From Anaerolineae bacterium (GTDB lineage Bacteria; Chloroflexota; Anaerolineae; 4572-78; NAK82): a stretch of 6,158 bases of DNA. The stretch covers positions 1 to 6,158 of the forward strand of contig JAUVPY010000179.1 of the NCBI GenBank assembly GCA_030598425.1, given 5' to 3'. How positions within the stretch are numbered: position 1 is the stretch's first letter; the number at the start of each line of letters is the position of its first letter. A program made the translations under genes and the position numbers. The notes beneath the pieces were generated by a model that made no database searches, was not told the origin of the DNA, and saw nothing but the letters and a program-made list of their open reading frames with translations. Below are positions 5,417 to 6,158 of the stretch, piece by piece.

Positions 5417-5820
5417 ATGATTAGAACAACGACTGAATACGCTTTCAGAACCCGGCTAGACTTGCCCTATGAGCAGGCGGTCGCGAACGTGACAACAGCC
5501 CTGAAAAACGAGGGTTTTAGCGTGCTAACAGAAATCGACGTCAAGGCCACTCTGAAGCAAAAGCTGGACGTCGACTTTCTAAGTACGTCATATTGGGAGC
5601 CTGTAACCCGTCTTTGGCGCATCAGGCCCTAAACACAGAATTGGAGATCGGGCTGCTGCTACCATGCAACGTCATCGTTTATGAGGACAATGGCGGGAGC
5701 GTGGTTTCCATCGTGGATCCCATCTCAATGCTGGGCGTCATCGAGAGCCCCGACCTGGATCCGGTTGCGCAGGAAGCCCGTGCTCGGCTGCAACGGGTGA
5801 TCGAAGCGGTAAGCGTTTAA
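5417..5820 (+). pseudogene. DUF302 protein with a single frameshift
   Basis: The first part (5417 to about 5578) reads as the N-terminal half of DUF302: YAFRTRLDLPYEQAVANVTT, then EGFSVLTEIDVKATLKQKLDVDF. After that the frame must change at about 5576-5580: restoring one base gives RKYVILGACNPSLAHQAL and then LLPCNVIVYEDNGGSVVSIV through to TAA 5818-5820. The reconstructed protein of about 134 residues is full length and keeps the GACNP and LLPCN cysteine motifs. Known structures show a small alpha/beta fold; the function is unknown, though the genes are often near metal or redox stress genes. One lost base in an otherwise undamaged gene suggests a sequencing indel or a very recent mutation. 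The local TTTCT is not a classical slippery heptamer, so programmed shifting is unlikely. AGGAG at 5403-5407 is the ribosome-binding site. Confidence 0.8.
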
Positions 5821-6005
5821 TGGGGAGATGCTTTGTGGAAGAGGTGAACCCTTCCGGGCAGCCAATGGAATGGCCAATGCCGCTCTGGTTGATGAGCGAC
5901 GATGGCCTTGACGACCTGCTTGATCTCAAAAGCCTGCCCCGAGGAAATGGCCGTTTTCCCACTGAGCTTCGACCACACCTAAAGGAGAACGTTTTGAATG
6001 AGTGA
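5820..6005 (+). CDS. Small protein of unknown function, coupled to its neighbours
   Basis: I do not recognise this 61-residue product. It has a WPMPLWLM segment in its first half, an acidic stretch SDDGLDDLLDL, and a basic middle (LPRGNGRFPTELRPHLK). There is no signal peptide, convincing membrane helix or CxxC. ATG 5820 overlaps the DUF302 stop (TAATG), and its own TGA at 6003-6005 overlaps the next start by 8 nt, so translational coupling on both sides supports a real gene. It has no ribosome-binding site of its own. It could instead be a leader peptide that controls the gene at 5998, whose AGGAG lies inside this ORF. Confidence 0.5.
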   Translation: MGRCFVEEVNPSGQPMEWPMPLWLMSDDGLDDLLDLKSLPRGNGRFPTELRPHLKENVLNE

Positions 6006-6158
6006 AGCGATCTTGAACGTATGCAATATGAGGGATCCGTTGTGCGCGCAGGGAGTGGAACAGGTCCTGGGTAGGTTGCCAGGTGTGCACCACGTGGAAA
6101 CCAACCCAGTCAATGGCACGACCGTGGTGCACTATGACCAAACCAAGACCGACTATGA
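5998..6158 (+). CDS. N-terminal HMA domain protein, probably a heavy-metal P-type ATPase (partial)
   Basis: The first 53 residues are visible before the window ends. They match a heavy-metal-associated domain: strand ILNVCNM, the metal loop MRDPLCAQGVEQVL, RLPGVHHVETNPVNGTTVVHYD. In standard HMA domains the loop is GMxCxxC; here the first Cys position is Asp (D13) and only C16 remains, with another Cys at C9 in the first strand, so metal binding may differ. Such N-terminal domains most often precede a metal-translocating P1B-type ATPase; a stand-alone chaperone is excluded only if the frame continues far beyond the edge. A good ribosome-binding site, AAAGGAG, lies about 10 nt before ATG 5998. 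The upstream SHOCT and DUF302 genes fit a metal export operon. Truncated by the window. Confidence 0.8.
   Translation, partial: MSEAILNVCNMRDPLCAQGVEQVLGRLPGVHHVETNPVNGTTVVHYDQTKTDY

Noticed and set aside
5573..5582. Programmed -1 frameshift in DUF302
   Set aside because: The bases do not form an X-XXY-YYZ heptamer in the zero frame, and DUF302 is not known for frameshifting.
1..6158. Genome-wide reassignment of UGA to Cys or Trp
   Set aside because: The response regulator, kinase and lipoprotein genes all end at UGA where their families end, and cytochrome c uses UGC for its heme cysteines.
1..6158. tRNA, rRNA, CRISPR array or insertion sequence
   Set aside because: No cloverleaf with a TTC arm, no spaced direct repeats, and no transposase-like frame or terminal repeats were seen on either strand.

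Overview
The window is a moderately GC-rich bacterial stretch with seven plus-strand genes that read as intact or near intact, one of them running off the right edge, plus three genes that read as broken. The protein families (a DUF3105 membrane-anchored protein, a Trx-like lipoprotein, a one-heme membrane cytochrome c, DUF2085, an OmpR/EnvZ-type two-component pair, SHOCT, DUF302 and an HMA domain) resemble gene sets of uncultured Chloroflexota (Anaerolineae/Caldilineae-like). That assignment is inferred from recalled family distributions, not measured.

Positions 1-2505 form an envelope redox cluster: DUF3105 protein, thioredoxin-fold lipoprotein, c-type cytochrome, and a DUF2085 membrane protein broken by small indels. 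The key observation is in the lipoprotein (732-1112). Its frame holds two UGA codons, at 867-869 and 876-878, exactly where the two cysteines of a thioredoxin CxxC active site belong, giving U-A-N-U. A perfect 8-bp hairpin with a 5-nt loop (888-908) follows, at distances from both UGAs that fit the bacterial SECIS model. I read this as a diselenide (UxxU) thioredoxin-like selenoprotein with one SECIS serving both codons. Ordinary callers would split it into a short signal-peptide fragment and a headless C-terminal piece.

Positions 2511-4617 are a two-component unit: an extended -10 promoter, a long leader with an inverted repeat, an OmpR-family response regulator, a HAMP/HisKA histidine kinase overlapping it by 4 nt, and a Rho-independent terminator.

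Positions 4618-6158 start with a decayed SHOCT-like copy and an inverted repeat that could be an operator. A small SHOCT membrane protein, a DUF302 gene with one frameshift, a coupled small ORF of unknown function, and the start of a gene with an N-terminal heavy-metal-associated domain (probably a P-type ATPase) follow. This looks like a metal-handling operon that the two-component system could control; that link is inferred from proximity only.

Opposing +1 and -1 indels, mostly in homopolymers, in the DUF2085 gene, and one in DUF302, suggest either real decay or base-calling errors in this assembly. The two UGA codons cannot be removed by such indels, because no other frame supplies the missing active site.
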